Shown piece after piece: positions 1 through 9,200 of a stretch of DNA of 64,000 bases. Source of the stretch: M3007 sp964550795 (GTDB lineage: Bacteria; Bacteroidota; Bacteroidia; Chitinophagales; Saprospiraceae); NCBI GenBank assembly GCA_964550795.1, contig CAZKBH010000004.1:1-64000 (forward strand), written 5' to 3'. The position numbers and the translations under genes were made by a program. How positions within the stretch are numbered: the first letter of the stretch is position 1; the number at the start of each line of letters is the position of its first letter. Below the pieces are notes generated by a model. It was not told the DNA's origin and ran no database searches. It saw only the letters and a program-made list of their open reading frames with translations.

Positions 1-3000
1 GGGAAAATCCGTCTCGCAGGTCACTACCCTGACCTACTCGAAATCCAGTTGAAGTCGTTCCAGGAATACTTCCAGTTGGAAACCACCCCAGACAACCGTA
101 TCAACGAGGGTCTGTACCGTGTTTTCCAGGAAAACTTTCCCATCGCTGATGCGCGGAACATCTTTAACCTGGAATTCCTCGATTATTTCATCGACCCTCC
201 ACGCTACACCATTGATGAGTGTATGCAACGCGGGCTAACTTACTCGGTGCCGTTAAAAGCGAAGCTTCGGCTTACGTGTAACGACCCCGAGCACATTGAT
301 TTCGAGACCAAAGTGCAGGATGTATTCCTTGGAAACATCCCGTACATGACCCCAAAAGGGACCTTCGTAATCAATGGAGCCGAGCGCGTGATTGTTTCCC
401 AATTGCACCGCTCACCAGGGGTGTTCTTCGGGCAAAGCTATCACCCGAACGGAACCAAGATATACTCGGCGCGTGTCATCCCGTTTAAAGGCGCATGGAT
501 GGAATTTGCGACCGATATCAATCTGGTCATGTACGCCTATATTGACCGTAAAAAGAAGTTTCCGGTCACCACACTGCTTCGTGCCATCGGTTTTGATACT
601 GATAAGGCCATTTTGGACCTGTTTAACCTCGCCGACGAGGTTGCAGTGACCCGCGAAAATATGGAAGGGGCTGTTGGCCGCAAACTCGCCGCTCGGGTAC
701 TCAAATCCTGGACGGAAGACTTTGTGGACGAAGACACCGGTGAGGTGGTTTCCATCGCGCGGAACGAGATTATTCTCGAACGTGACGCGATTTTGGATGA
801 GGAAAACATCGAACTCATCCTGGATGAGGATACAAATGTCCCAACCATTATCCTGCAACGCAAGGATGTGGAAGAGGATTTTTCGATCATCTACAATACT
901 TTGACAAAGGACCCGACTTCCAGTGAAGTGGAAGCGGTCAACTATATCTACCGTCAATTGCGTGGTTCTGATCCACCGGATGACGAGACGGCGCGTGGTA
1001 TCATTGACAAACTGTTCTTCTCCGACAAGCGTTACAACTTGGGCGAAGTAGGCCGTTTCAAAATCAACCGCAAACTGCTGACCAATATTGACGATAATAA
1101 CCTGGTTTTGACCAAGGAAGACATCATCGCCATCGTGCGTTACATCGTCTCTTTGATCAACAACAAGGCTGAAATTGATGATATTGACCACCTTTCCAAC
1201 CGTCGTGTTCGTACGGTAGGGGAGCAGTTGTACGCGCAGTTCGGGGTCGGTCTTGCCCGTATGGCACGGACCATCCGCGAACGGATGAACGTACGGGACA
1301 ACGAGGTATTTACGCCCATTGACCTGATCAATGCGCGTACGCTTTCTTCGGTGATCAACTCGTTCTTCGGTACCAGCCAGTTGTCACAATTCCTGGATCA
1401 AACCAATCCGTTATCTGAAATCACGCACAAACGTCGTATTTCAGCCCTCGGACCGGGTGGTCTTTCGCGGGAACGCGCAGGTTTTGAGGTTCGTGACGTA
1501 CACTATTCGCACTATGGCCGCCTTTGCACCATCGAAACGCCGGAAGGACCAAACATCGGTCTGATCTCGACGCTTTGTACCCACGCGAAAATTAACAAGA
1601 TGGGCTTCCTCGAGACGCCTTATCGCCGCGTGAAGGAAGGCAAGGTAATCCTGACCGGCGATGTAGAATACCTGTCGGCAGAGGCGGAGGATAAGATGAA
1701 AATCGCACAGGCCAACTCGCCCGTAGGCGAAGGCGGTGCCTTCCTCCTGGATCGTGTAAAAGCCCGTGAAAGCGGTGACTTCCCGATTTTGACCCCTGAA
1801 GAACTGGAATACATTGACGTAGCACCGAACCAAATTGTAGGTGTTTCGGCTTCTTTGATTCCGTTCCTGGAAAATGACGATGCTAACCGTGCCCTCATGG
1901 GTTCAAACATGCAACGTCAGGCTGTTCCACTTATCCGCCCAAGTTCGCCCATTGTAGGAACCGGTTTGGAGGCAAAAGTAGCCCGGGACTCCCGGATGCT
2001 GATCAACGCCGAAGGTTCTGGCGTGGTAGAATATGTGGATGCCAACGAAATCACGATTTTGTACGACCGTACTGAAGAAGATACCCTGGTATCTTTTGAA
2101 GATGCGCGTAAAACATATACCCTGACCAAGTTCATGCGTACCAACCAAGGTACTTGCATCAACTTGAAACCGATTGTTCGTCGTGGACAGCGGGTTGAAG
2201 CCGGCGATATTCTTTGCGAAGGTTATGCAACCGAAAACGGAGAGCTTGCCCTTGGCCAAAACCTTAAAGTGGCATTTATGCCTTGGAAAGGGTACAACTT
2301 CGAGGATGCTATCGTGCTTTCAGAGCGCGTAGTGCAAGAAGACGTATTCTCTTCCATTCACATTGAGCACTTTGAGCTGGATGTGCGCGACACGAAGCTG
2401 GGTGAGGAGGAATTGACCATGGACATCCCGAACGTGAGCGAAGAGGCCACGAAGGATCTGGACGAAAATGGTATCATCCGCATCGGTGCCTGGGCGAAGG
2501 AAGGGGACATCCTGATTGGCAAAATCACGCCAAAAGGTGAAACCGACCCGACGCCGGAGGAAAAACTGCTCCGCGCCATTTTTGGTGACAAAGCTGGTGA
2601 CGTTAAAGACGCATCCTTGAAGGTTCCACCAAGTGTAAACGGGGTGGTTATTGACAAGCAACTTTTTGCCCGGGCTAAAAAAGACAAGGTGCAAAAAGAG
2701 TCTGAAAAAGCACTGCTCGACAAATTGGATGATGAGCACTTGGTAGCTTTGAATAAGTTGAAAACGATCCTTGTGGACAAACTTCAACTGCTTATCAAAG
2801 ACAAAACGACCAATGGCATCCGCAGTATCTACGGCGAAGAAATGGTGGCTAAAGGTTCTAAACTCAGCGTACAGACCCTTCGCGACGTGATTCGTTACGA
2901 TGAGGTGGATTACCTGAACTGGACGAACGATAAGCATACCAACCACTTGATTTCGAGACTGTTGCACAACTACAGCATCAAAGTCAACGAAGAAGTGGGG

Positions 3001-3780
3001 CGTTATAAGCGTGAAAAATTCAACATCAGCATTGGCGATGAATTGCCAGCAGGCGTGTTGAAATTGGCCAAAGTGTACATCGCTAAAAAGCGCAAGCTGA
3101 AAGTGGGTGACAAGCTTGCGGGTCGTCACGGTAACAAGGGTATTGTGAGCCGGATCGTGCGTATGGAAGACATGCCATTCCTGGAAGACGGCAGCGCGGT
3201 TGACGTGGTGCTCAATCCACTGGGTGTACCTTCTCGTATGAACCTGGGTCAAATTTTTGAGACGGTACTTGGATGGTCGGGCGAAAAGCTCGGTTGCAAG
3301 TTCGCGACTCCGATTTTTGACGGAGCCAAAACCGACGAAATTGCGGCATGGATTGAAAAAGCGGGGTTACCTGATCTTGGCCAGACGTATCTGTCTGACG
3401 GCGAAACGGGCGACCGTTTCCACCAAAAAGCGACTGTGGGTGTCATTTACATGCTCAAACTCTCGCACATGGTGGACGACAAGATGCACGCGCGTTCGAT
3501 CGGACCATACTCGCTCATCACGCAACAGCCATTGGGTGGTAAAGCCCAGTTCGGTGGTCAGCGTTTTGGTGAGATGGAGGTTTGGGCCCTCGAAGCCTAC
3601 GGTGCAGCGAACATCCTTCAAGAGCTTCTGACCTTCAAATCGGATGATATTCAAGGTCGTGCGAAGGCTTACGAGGCCATTGTTAAAGGAGACAACTTGC
3701 CGGATGCAAACATTCCAGAGTCGTTCAACGTACTCGTACACGAGTTGCGTGGCTTGGCGCTGGATGTGAAATTTGAATAA
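1..3780 (+). CDS. rpoB: RNA polymerase beta subunit, 5'-truncated by window edge
   Basis: Beta subunit of DNA-dependent RNA polymerase. The open frame runs from base 1 (GKIRLAGHYPDLLEIQLKSF), so the gene begins upstream and probably about 10-20 residues are missing; the TTG at 49 is internal. About 1259 residues are present, near full length. The rifampicin-cluster region (about bases 1370-1480) reads QFLDQTNPLSEITHKRRIS followed by ALGPGGLSRERAGFEVRDVH, with the usual Asp, His and Ser of drug-sensitive enzymes. The C-terminal GEMEVWALEAYGAA block, conserved in all beta subunits, is intact. The stop is followed by a long hairpin and then by unrelated genes, and rpoC only starts 2.5 kb downstream, which is unusual. 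Confidence 0.98.
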   Translation, partial: GKIRLAGHYPDLLEIQLKSFQEYFQLETTPDNRINEGLYRVFQENFPIADARNIFNLEFLDYFIDPPRYTIDECMQRGLTYSVPLKAKLRLTCNDPEHIDFETKVQDVFLGNIPYMTPKGTFVINGAERVIVSQLHRSPGVFFGQSYHPNGTKIYSARVIPFKGAWMEFATDINLVMYAYIDRKKKFPVTTLLRAIGFDTDKAILDLFNLADEVAVTRENMEGAVGRKLAARVLKSWTEDFVDEDTGEVVSIARNEIILERDAILDEENIELILDEDTNVPTIILQRKDVEEDFSIIYNTLTKDPTSSEVEAVNYIYRQLRGSDPPDDETARGIIDKLFFSDKRYNLGEVGRFKINRKLLTNIDDNNLVLTKEDIIAIVRYIVSLINNKAEIDDIDHLSNRRVRTVGEQLYAQFGVGLARMARTIRERMNVRDNEVFTPIDLINARTLSSVINSFFGTSQLSQFLDQTNPLSEITHKRRISALGPGGLSRERAGFEVRDVHYSHYGRLCTIETPEGPNIGLISTLCTHAKINKMGFLETPYRRVKEGKVILTGDVEYLSAEAEDKMKIAQANSPVGEGGAFLLDRVKARESGDFPILTPEELEYIDVAPNQIVGVSASLIPFLENDDANRALMGSNMQRQAVPLIRPSSPIVGTGLEAKVARDSRMLINAEGSGVVEYVDANEITILYDRTEEDTLVSFEDARKTYTLTKFMRTNQGTCINLKPIVRRGQRVEAGDILCEGYATENGELALGQNLKVAFMPWKGYNFEDAIVLSERVVQEDVFSSIHIEHFELDVRDTKLGEEELTMDIPNVSEEATKDLDENGIIRIGAWAKEGDILIGKITPKGETDPTPEEKLLRAIFGDKAGDVKDASLKVPPSVNGVVIDKQLFARAKKDKVQKESEKALLDKLDDEHLVALNKLKTILVDKLQLLIKDKTTNGIRSIYGEEMVAKGSKLSVQTLRDVIRYDEVDYLNWTNDKHTNHLISRLLHNYSIKVNEEVGRYKREKFNISIGDELPAGVLKLAKVYIAKKRKLKVGDKLAGRHGNKGIVSRIVRMEDMPFLEDGSAVDVVLNPLGVPSRMNLGQIFETVLGWSGEKLGCKFATPIFDGAKTDEIAAWIEKAGLPDLGQTYLSDGETGDRFHQKATVGVIYMLKLSHMVDDKMHARSIGPYSLITQQPLGGKAQFGGQRFGEMEVWALEAYGAANILQELLTFKSDDIQGRAKAYEAIVKGDNLPDANIPESFNVLVHELRGLALDVKFE

Positions 3781-3798
3781 AAATGATCTGAAACAGCG

Positions 3799-3880
3799 GA
3801 ATCGTTTCGCTCCGAATCCAAGTGTTTAAGGCGCTTGGATTTGGAGTGAAACGATTCTCTGATTCGGAACGAAACGATCA
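3799..3880 (+). terminator. Long hairpin after rpoB with a second, competing right arm
   Basis: Left arm 3799-3822 pairs with 3834-3857 over 24 bases without mismatch if two G-U pairs are counted (loop 3823-3833). A second copy of the right arm follows at 3861-3878 (GATTCGGAACGAAACGAT) and could pair with the first 20 bases of the same left arm. No U-tract follows, so this is not a classic intrinsic terminator. It may attenuate read-through, process the mRNA, or be a REP-like element. Confidence 0.6.
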
Positions 3881-3891
3881 CTGCCTGACGG

Positions 3892-4602
3892 ATGCTTCAT
3901 TTTGACGAGACTGATCAAGAATACCTGGACGGGAAATCTTTTTCAAGTATTTACCAGTTTAAGATCAAGGGTGTTTCTGAGTCTTTACGAAGAATAGACT
4001 TGGTTGCAAAATTGGTTGCCGGAAAGAAGGTTGTACATTTTGGCTGTGTAGATCATGTACCGCTCATTGAGCATCGCCGTAAAAACGGCATTTGGTTACA
4101 TGAAATATTGGCCAAAAATTGTACTGAAGTGGTCGGCGTTGATATCAACGAGCAAGGAATTCAATACATGCGGGATGAGGGCTTCGAAACCTACAACAGC
4201 AATGTTGTGACGGAGATGCCCCCCGAAGCTATTGTATCCAAAAAGTGGGATTATATCGTAGCGGGCGAAGTTTTGGAGCACATTGATGATCCTGTGATGT
4301 TTCTGAACTGCATTCGTGAAAAATACGGTGCTTGCACAGAACGCATCCTTATCACGGTTCCAAATGCACTGAGTTACACCAATTTTCGATTTGCATTACG
4401 CAACACGGAGATGATTAATTCGGATCACCGGTACTGGTTTACCCCGTTCACCCTGTTGAAAGTGGCCAAACAAGCCGGGATTCAGGTAGAAGACTTTGAT
4501 TTATGTGGAGATGACCGCCCAAATTTTTTGTCGGTTAAATGGTGGCTTCGGAAAAAACCGTTGTTCCGTAACAGAATTGTACTGAGGGGACGACTTTCAT
4601 AA
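3892..4602 (+). CDS. Class I SAM-dependent methyltransferase
   Basis: A 236-residue protein with the Rossmann methyltransferase pattern: a motif I-like strand (KKVVHFGCVDH, about residues 48-58) with a less glycine-rich loop than usual, an acidic end of strand 2 (VVGVDINEQGI), and the strand 4 motif WDYIVAGEVLEHIDDP typical of Methyltransf_11/23 proteins. The substrate cannot be read from sequence. The next gene looks like a glycosyltransferase, so a role in surface glycan modification is plausible but inferred. It lies on the same strand between rpoB and rpoC, after the rpoB hairpin. Confidence 0.8.
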   Translation: MLHFDETDQEYLDGKSFSSIYQFKIKGVSESLRRIDLVAKLVAGKKVVHFGCVDHVPLIEHRRKNGIWLHEILAKNCTEVVGVDINEQGIQYMRDEGFETYNSNVVTEMPPEAIVSKKWDYIVAGEVLEHIDDPVMFLNCIREKYGACTERILITVPNALSYTNFRFALRNTEMINSDHRYWFTPFTLLKVAKQAGIQVEDFDLCGDDRPNFLSVKWWLRKKPLFRNRIVLRGRLS

Positions 4603-4627
4603 ATCTGAACGCTTGTATCCAGACATC

Positions 4628-5677
4628 ATGGACATTATCTCAACGTGGATTTATTTGGATAGCCCAGAAGAAAGTTCTGAGTATCCGCAAGTAGGGAAGA
4701 AGTCGCATCTGCCTGATTTTCAAATGGTTTATTGGCGTTGTGTGGCGGTTTTTTTTGCCGTCAGTACACAATCCAATCCGGGAAGACGGCACATACTTTT
4801 TTCCAATGTGAAAACAGAAGATTTACCCGAGATAGATGGGGTGGATTTGAGCGTTTTTTTGAAAGGATTGCAGGTAGAAATTGTGACACTTCCACTCACC
4901 TGGCAAACACCAGAGGGATATTTTGGGAAGTGGCGCAATCAATTCTACATCTTTGACATCCTTAAGTTTATTGAAAATCAGCATCATGCTGGCTTGCTTT
5001 CTACTGCTGGCGACTCAAAACAACCAGCAGCAGAGAAACCGGAGCCCGCAATTGTGATTTTGGATTCGGACTGCATTGTCAATCGCTCCTTAGATCAACT
5101 TTTCGCTGAAATTCGAAAGAACGGTTTGATGGCATTGCCGATGCACTTTGCGGATGATTACAACATCAATGGCTTGACTAGGGGAGATATGCGGCGTGTT
5201 TTTACAGCACTGGATGGCGGAAAAGATCCGGGCGAAAACCCAGAGTATTGTGGGGGGGAAATTTTTGCCGCCACGATCTCGAGCATTCAATCGATCAATC
5301 GGATTGCTCCCGGAATTTGGGAGATTATGCTGGAAAAGCATTCCGAAGGGGCGCAAAAGTTGAATGAAGAAGCACACTTTTTAAGCTATTGCTATCACAA
5401 AATTGGAGGCTGGTCTTCGCTCGAAAAATATATCAAGCGGATTTGGACTTCTGCTAAGTTTTCGAATGTACAGAAAGCAGATTTTGAACTTCCGATATGG
5501 CATTTGCCTGCTGAAAAAACAGGTGGTATCGCGTTGATTTTTAAAACCTTGAACCAAAAACGTTTGAGTTTGGAGGAGATGGGGGGGTATGTAGGAATCC
5601 CAAAACGAACCCGGTATTTGAACCTGAAGCACTTTTTGAAACATACAAAATTGTACCAGTTGGTTAAAAGGGGGTAA
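4628..5677 (+). CDS. Glycosyltransferase-like protein (GT-A type, DxD motif), unassigned family
   Basis: About 349 residues from ATG 4628; an in-frame TTG at 4613 would add five. I do not recognise a named family. Residues around 140-152 read AIVILDSDCIVN, a hydrophobic strand ending in Asp-Ser-Asp, the layout of the metal-binding DxD motif of GT-A nucleotide-sugar transferases. Further GT-A-like features are an upstream RNQFYIFDILKF segment and a CGGEIFAAT segment about 60 residues after the DxD. There is no signal peptide or clear membrane helix, so it is probably cytoplasmic. It starts 25 bases after the methyltransferase and probably shares its transcript. Confidence 0.55.
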   Translation: MDIISTWIYLDSPEESSEYPQVGKKSHLPDFQMVYWRCVAVFFAVSTQSNPGRRHILFSNVKTEDLPEIDGVDLSVFLKGLQVEIVTLPLTWQTPEGYFGKWRNQFYIFDILKFIENQHHAGLLSTAGDSKQPAAEKPEPAIVILDSDCIVNRSLDQLFAEIRKNGLMALPMHFADDYNINGLTRGDMRRVFTALDGGKDPGENPEYCGGEIFAATISSIQSINRIAPGIWEIMLEKHSEGAQKLNEEAHFLSYCYHKIGGWSSLEKYIKRIWTSAKFSNVQKADFELPIWHLPAEKTGGIALIFKTLNQKRLSLEEMGGYVGIPKRTRYLNLKHFLKHTKLYQLVKRG

Positions 5678-5697
5678 CTTTGAAAAAAACTTTTGCC

Positions 5698-5958
5698 ATG
5701 ACTACATTAGAAACTGCATTTGAAGTCAAAGACGAAATCCTTGAGCTTTTGTCTAAGGAAAAGAATCTCGCGAATCTTGAGCAAATTCGAGCGTACATAG
5801 CAGATTTGGTCATTGGGCAAGGAGAATCGGATTGGTGGGATGAATTGACCATTGAACAGCAGCAGCGACTATTAAAAATACGCGATGCTGCGCGTGAAGG
5901 GGAAAATCTTTTGTCAAACGAAGAGGCTTGGAAACGATTAAAACGCTGGGCAGCATGA
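5698..5958 (+). CDS. Antitoxin of a ParE/RelE-type module
   Basis: An 86-residue, charged, mostly helical protein (start ATG 5698; an in-frame TTG at 5680 is less likely). The segment SDWWDELTIEQQQRLLKIRDAAREG followed in the sequence by NLLSNEEAW and a Trp-containing end resembles the short 'addiction module component' antitoxins found next to ParE/RelE toxins; the residues named span two adjacent blocks. Its stop overlaps the toxin start as ATGA (5955-5958), implying translational coupling. Antitoxins of this class neutralise the toxin and often repress their own promoter. Assignment rests mainly on the partner gene. Confidence 0.72.
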   Translation: MTTLETAFEVKDEILELLSKEKNLANLEQIRAYIADLVIGQGESDWWDELTIEQQQRLLKIRDAAREGENLLSNEEAWKRLKRWAA

Positions 5959-6251
5959 TTGTTGAGTGGTCAGAGGAATTATTCCAAACTGTTGCGGAAG
6001 TTATGGCATACTTGGAAGAAAACGCTTCGCTTCATAAAGCGCAACAGTTCTACGTTCAGCTTTGGGAGGCACACATACGCATCAAGAACCATCCCACTAC
6101 AGGTAGACCTTCGGCGAATGTTGACGGTGTACGCTCGATAAAAGTGGGAAAGCACAAAAAGCTATTTTACCTGTATGACGAGGAAAAGCAAAGAGTAATC
6201 CTATTGAGTCTTTTTGATATGAGACAGCATCCCAATAAATCAACCTATTAA
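5955..6251 (+). CDS. ParE/RelE superfamily toxin
   Basis: A 98-residue protein starting at ATG 5955, which overlaps the antitoxin stop. It has the ParE/RelE pattern: an N-terminal helical half (LFQTVAEVMAYLEENASLHKA), the HPTTGRPSANVDGVRSI turn region, a VGKHKKLFYLYDEE hairpin and the LLSLFDMRQHPNK end typical of plasmid-stabilisation ParE-type proteins. Such toxins act on gyrase (ParE) or on ribosome-bound mRNA (RelE); which applies here cannot be told. The module sits 39 bases upstream of rpoC in the same direction, so read-through into rpoC would be expected. Confidence 0.85.
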   Translation: MIVEWSEELFQTVAEVMAYLEENASLHKAQQFYVQLWEAHIRIKNHPTTGRPSANVDGVRSIKVGKHKKLFYLYDEEKQRVILLSLFDMRQHPNKSTY

Positions 6252-6290
6252 CACCAAACCAAAAACTTTTAAAATTCTCAACTGCACAAT

Positions 6291-9200
6291 ATGCCTTTCA
6301 AAAAGAAGAGCAACAAGACCGATCAGGGCTTTGATAGCATCATCATTGCACTCGCAAGCCCCGACGAAATTCTTGAGCGTAGCTACGGCGAGGTGCTCAA
6401 GCCCGAGACCATCAACTACCGCTCCTACAAGCCTGAGCGCGATGGCCTGTTCTGCGAACGTATTTTCGGACCTGTAAAGGACTACGAATGCTACTGCGGT
6501 AAATACAAACGCATACGCTACAAAGGCATCGTGTGCGACCGTTGCGGTGTGGAAGTGACCGAGAAAAAAGTGCGTCGCGAGCGCATGGGGCACATTCGCC
6601 TCGTGGTGCCAGTAGTGCATATCTGGTTCTTCAAGAGCCTGCCGAACAAGATCGGTTACATCCTGGGCCTCTCTTCCAAAAAATTGGAGAGTGTCATCTA
6701 CTACGAACGCTACGTAGTGATCCAACCCGGCGTAAAAGAGTCGGAAGGCATCACCAAAATGCACCTCCTCACCGAGGAAGAATATCTGGAGATCCTCGAA
6801 ACGCTGCCAAAGGACAACCAAAGCCTGGACAACTCGCACCCCGACAAGTTTGTGGCAATGATGGGCGCCGAAGCGGTGTTCACCCTTTTGAGCATCCTCA
6901 ACCTTGACGATCTCTCCGCGCAGTTGCGCCACGAGGCACATGCCGAAACGAGCATGGCCAAAAAAACAGAGGCAAACAAGCGCCTCCGTGTGGTGGAAGC
7001 ATTCCGCGATGGCCTGGAAAGCTCCGGTCAACGTCCGGAATGGACTATTATCCAATACCTCCCGGTGGTTCCTCCCGAACTGCGCCCTCTGGTGCCGTTG
7101 GATGGTGGCCGTTTTGCGTCTTCTGACTTGAACGACCTCTATCGTCGGGTAATTATCCGGAACAACCGCTTGAAACGTCTGCTCGAAATCAAAGCGCCAG
7201 AAGTGATTCTGCGTAACGAGAAACGGATGTTGCAAGAGGCTGTTGACTCCCTGTTCGACAACTCGCGTAAATCCAACGCCGTGAAAGCGGAGGGTGGTCG
7301 CGCCTTGAAATCCTTGTCTGACATCCTGAAAGGTAAACAAGGTCGTTTCCGTCAAAACCTGCTCGGTAAACGTGTGGATTACTCTGGCCGTTCGGTTATT
7401 GTGGTAGGCCCGACGCTCAAACTTCATGAGTGCGGTATCCCCAAGGCCATGGCGGCAGAATTGTTCAAGCCGTTTATCATTCGTAAGCTCATCGAGCGCG
7501 GTATTGTAAAAACGGTTAAATCCGCAAAAAAACTGGTAGATCGTAAGGATCAGGTGATCTGGGAAATCCTGGAAAACATCCTGCGCGGTCACCCGGTCAT
7601 GCTCAACCGCGCACCAACGCTGCACCGTTTGTCTATTCAGGCATTCCAGCCGCGTATCATTGAGGGAAAAGCCATCCAATTGCACCCGCTCGTTTGTACG
7701 GCTTTCAACGCCGACTTTGACGGTGACCAAATGGCTGTGCACGTTCCTTTGAGCCAGGCGGCTATTCTGGAGGCACAGGTGTTGATGCTTTCGAGCCACA
7801 ACATGCTGAACCCACAGGATGGTTCACCAATCACCCTGCCTTCGCAGGACATGGTATTGGGCCTCTATTACCTGACCAAAGAACGCAAGAGCATTCCTAC
7901 TAACCCTGTAAAAGGGGAGGGACGTATGTTCTACTCTGCGGAAGAGGTAGGCATTGCGTACAACGAGGGCCAACTTGGCCTGCACGCGAGCATCGAATGC
8001 CGCGTAACGGTAGAAGAAAATGGGGTGTTGCTGAAGCGCCGTATCAAAACAACCGTTGGACGTGTACTTTTCAACCAAGCCGTTCCAGAAGGGGTGCCTT
8101 ATATCAACGAATTGTTGACCAAAAGGAACCTGAAGGGTATTATCAGCGGAATTTTGGCGCGAACAAGCTTCAAACAAACCGCTGAATTCCTCGATGGCAT
8201 CAAGGAATTGGGCTTCGGCTGGGCATTCAAGGCAGGTCTGTCGTTCAACCTCGGAGATTTGGTAATCCCCGAATTGAAAAAAACAGCGCTTGCTGCCGCT
8301 CAAACAGAAGTGGATGAAGTGTGGGACAACTACAACATGGGTCTTATCACTTACAACGAACGTTACAACCAGATCATTGACAAGTGGACGTTTGCGGATA
8401 ACCGTATTACCGACCAGTTGATGAAAGAGTTGACGACTGATAAACAGGGTTTCAACTCTGTATTCATGATGCTCGACTCTGGTGCGCGTGGTTCGAAACA
8501 GCAAATCAAGCAGCTCTGCGGGCTTCGTGGTCTGATGGCAAAACCGCGTAAATCAGGTGATACAGGCGGTGCAATCATCGAAAACCCGATTCTTTCCAAC
8601 TTCTTGGAAGGTCTCTCGGTACAGGAATTCTTTATCTCGACCCACGGTGCGCGTAAAGGTCTTGCGGATACAGCTTTGAAAACGGCTGACGCTGGTTACC
8701 TCACGCGTCGTTTGGTGGACGTTGCCCAGGACGTAGTTATCCGCGAAGTGGATTGCAGCACCCTGCGTGGACTCGACACAACGGCCTTTAAAGAAGGTGA
8801 AAAGGTCATCGTAAATCTGAAGGATCGGATCAAAGGCCGTTACAGCCTGCACGATATTTACAATCTAGACACGGAAAAGCTGATTATCGCAGCAGGAGAG
8901 TACATCACGGATGATGTTGCCAACGACATCGAAGCTGCTGAAATTGAAGCAGTTACCATCCGTTCGGTACTGACCTGCGAAAGCCGTCACGGGGTTTGTG
9001 CAAAATGCTACGGTAAAAACCTGGCAACGGGTCGGATCGCTGAAATGGGCGACGCCGTTGGTATCATTGCCGCACAGTCTATCGGTGAGCCTGGTACCCA
9101 GTTGACCCTGCGTACCTTCCACACGGGTGGTACTGCAATGCTTTCGCAAACCGAAAACAGCCTTACAGCCCGTGCAACGGGTAAATTGGAGTTCGACTCC

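Noticed and set aside
412..1191. Long open frame opposite rpoB (259 codons), and similar long antisense frames opposite rpoC (6240-7799, 8865-10523)
   Set aside because: They mirror highly conserved polymerase genes, have no recognisable domains and result from the codon bias of the true strand.
49..3780. TTG at base 49 as the start of rpoB
   Set aside because: The frame is open to base 1 and its translation matches conserved RpoB residues, so the gene starts before the window.
5678..5697. TTG starts upstream of the antitoxin (5680) and toxin (5928)
   Set aside because: ATG codons at 5698 and 5955 give normal family lengths, and the toxin ATG forms the usual ATGA overlap.
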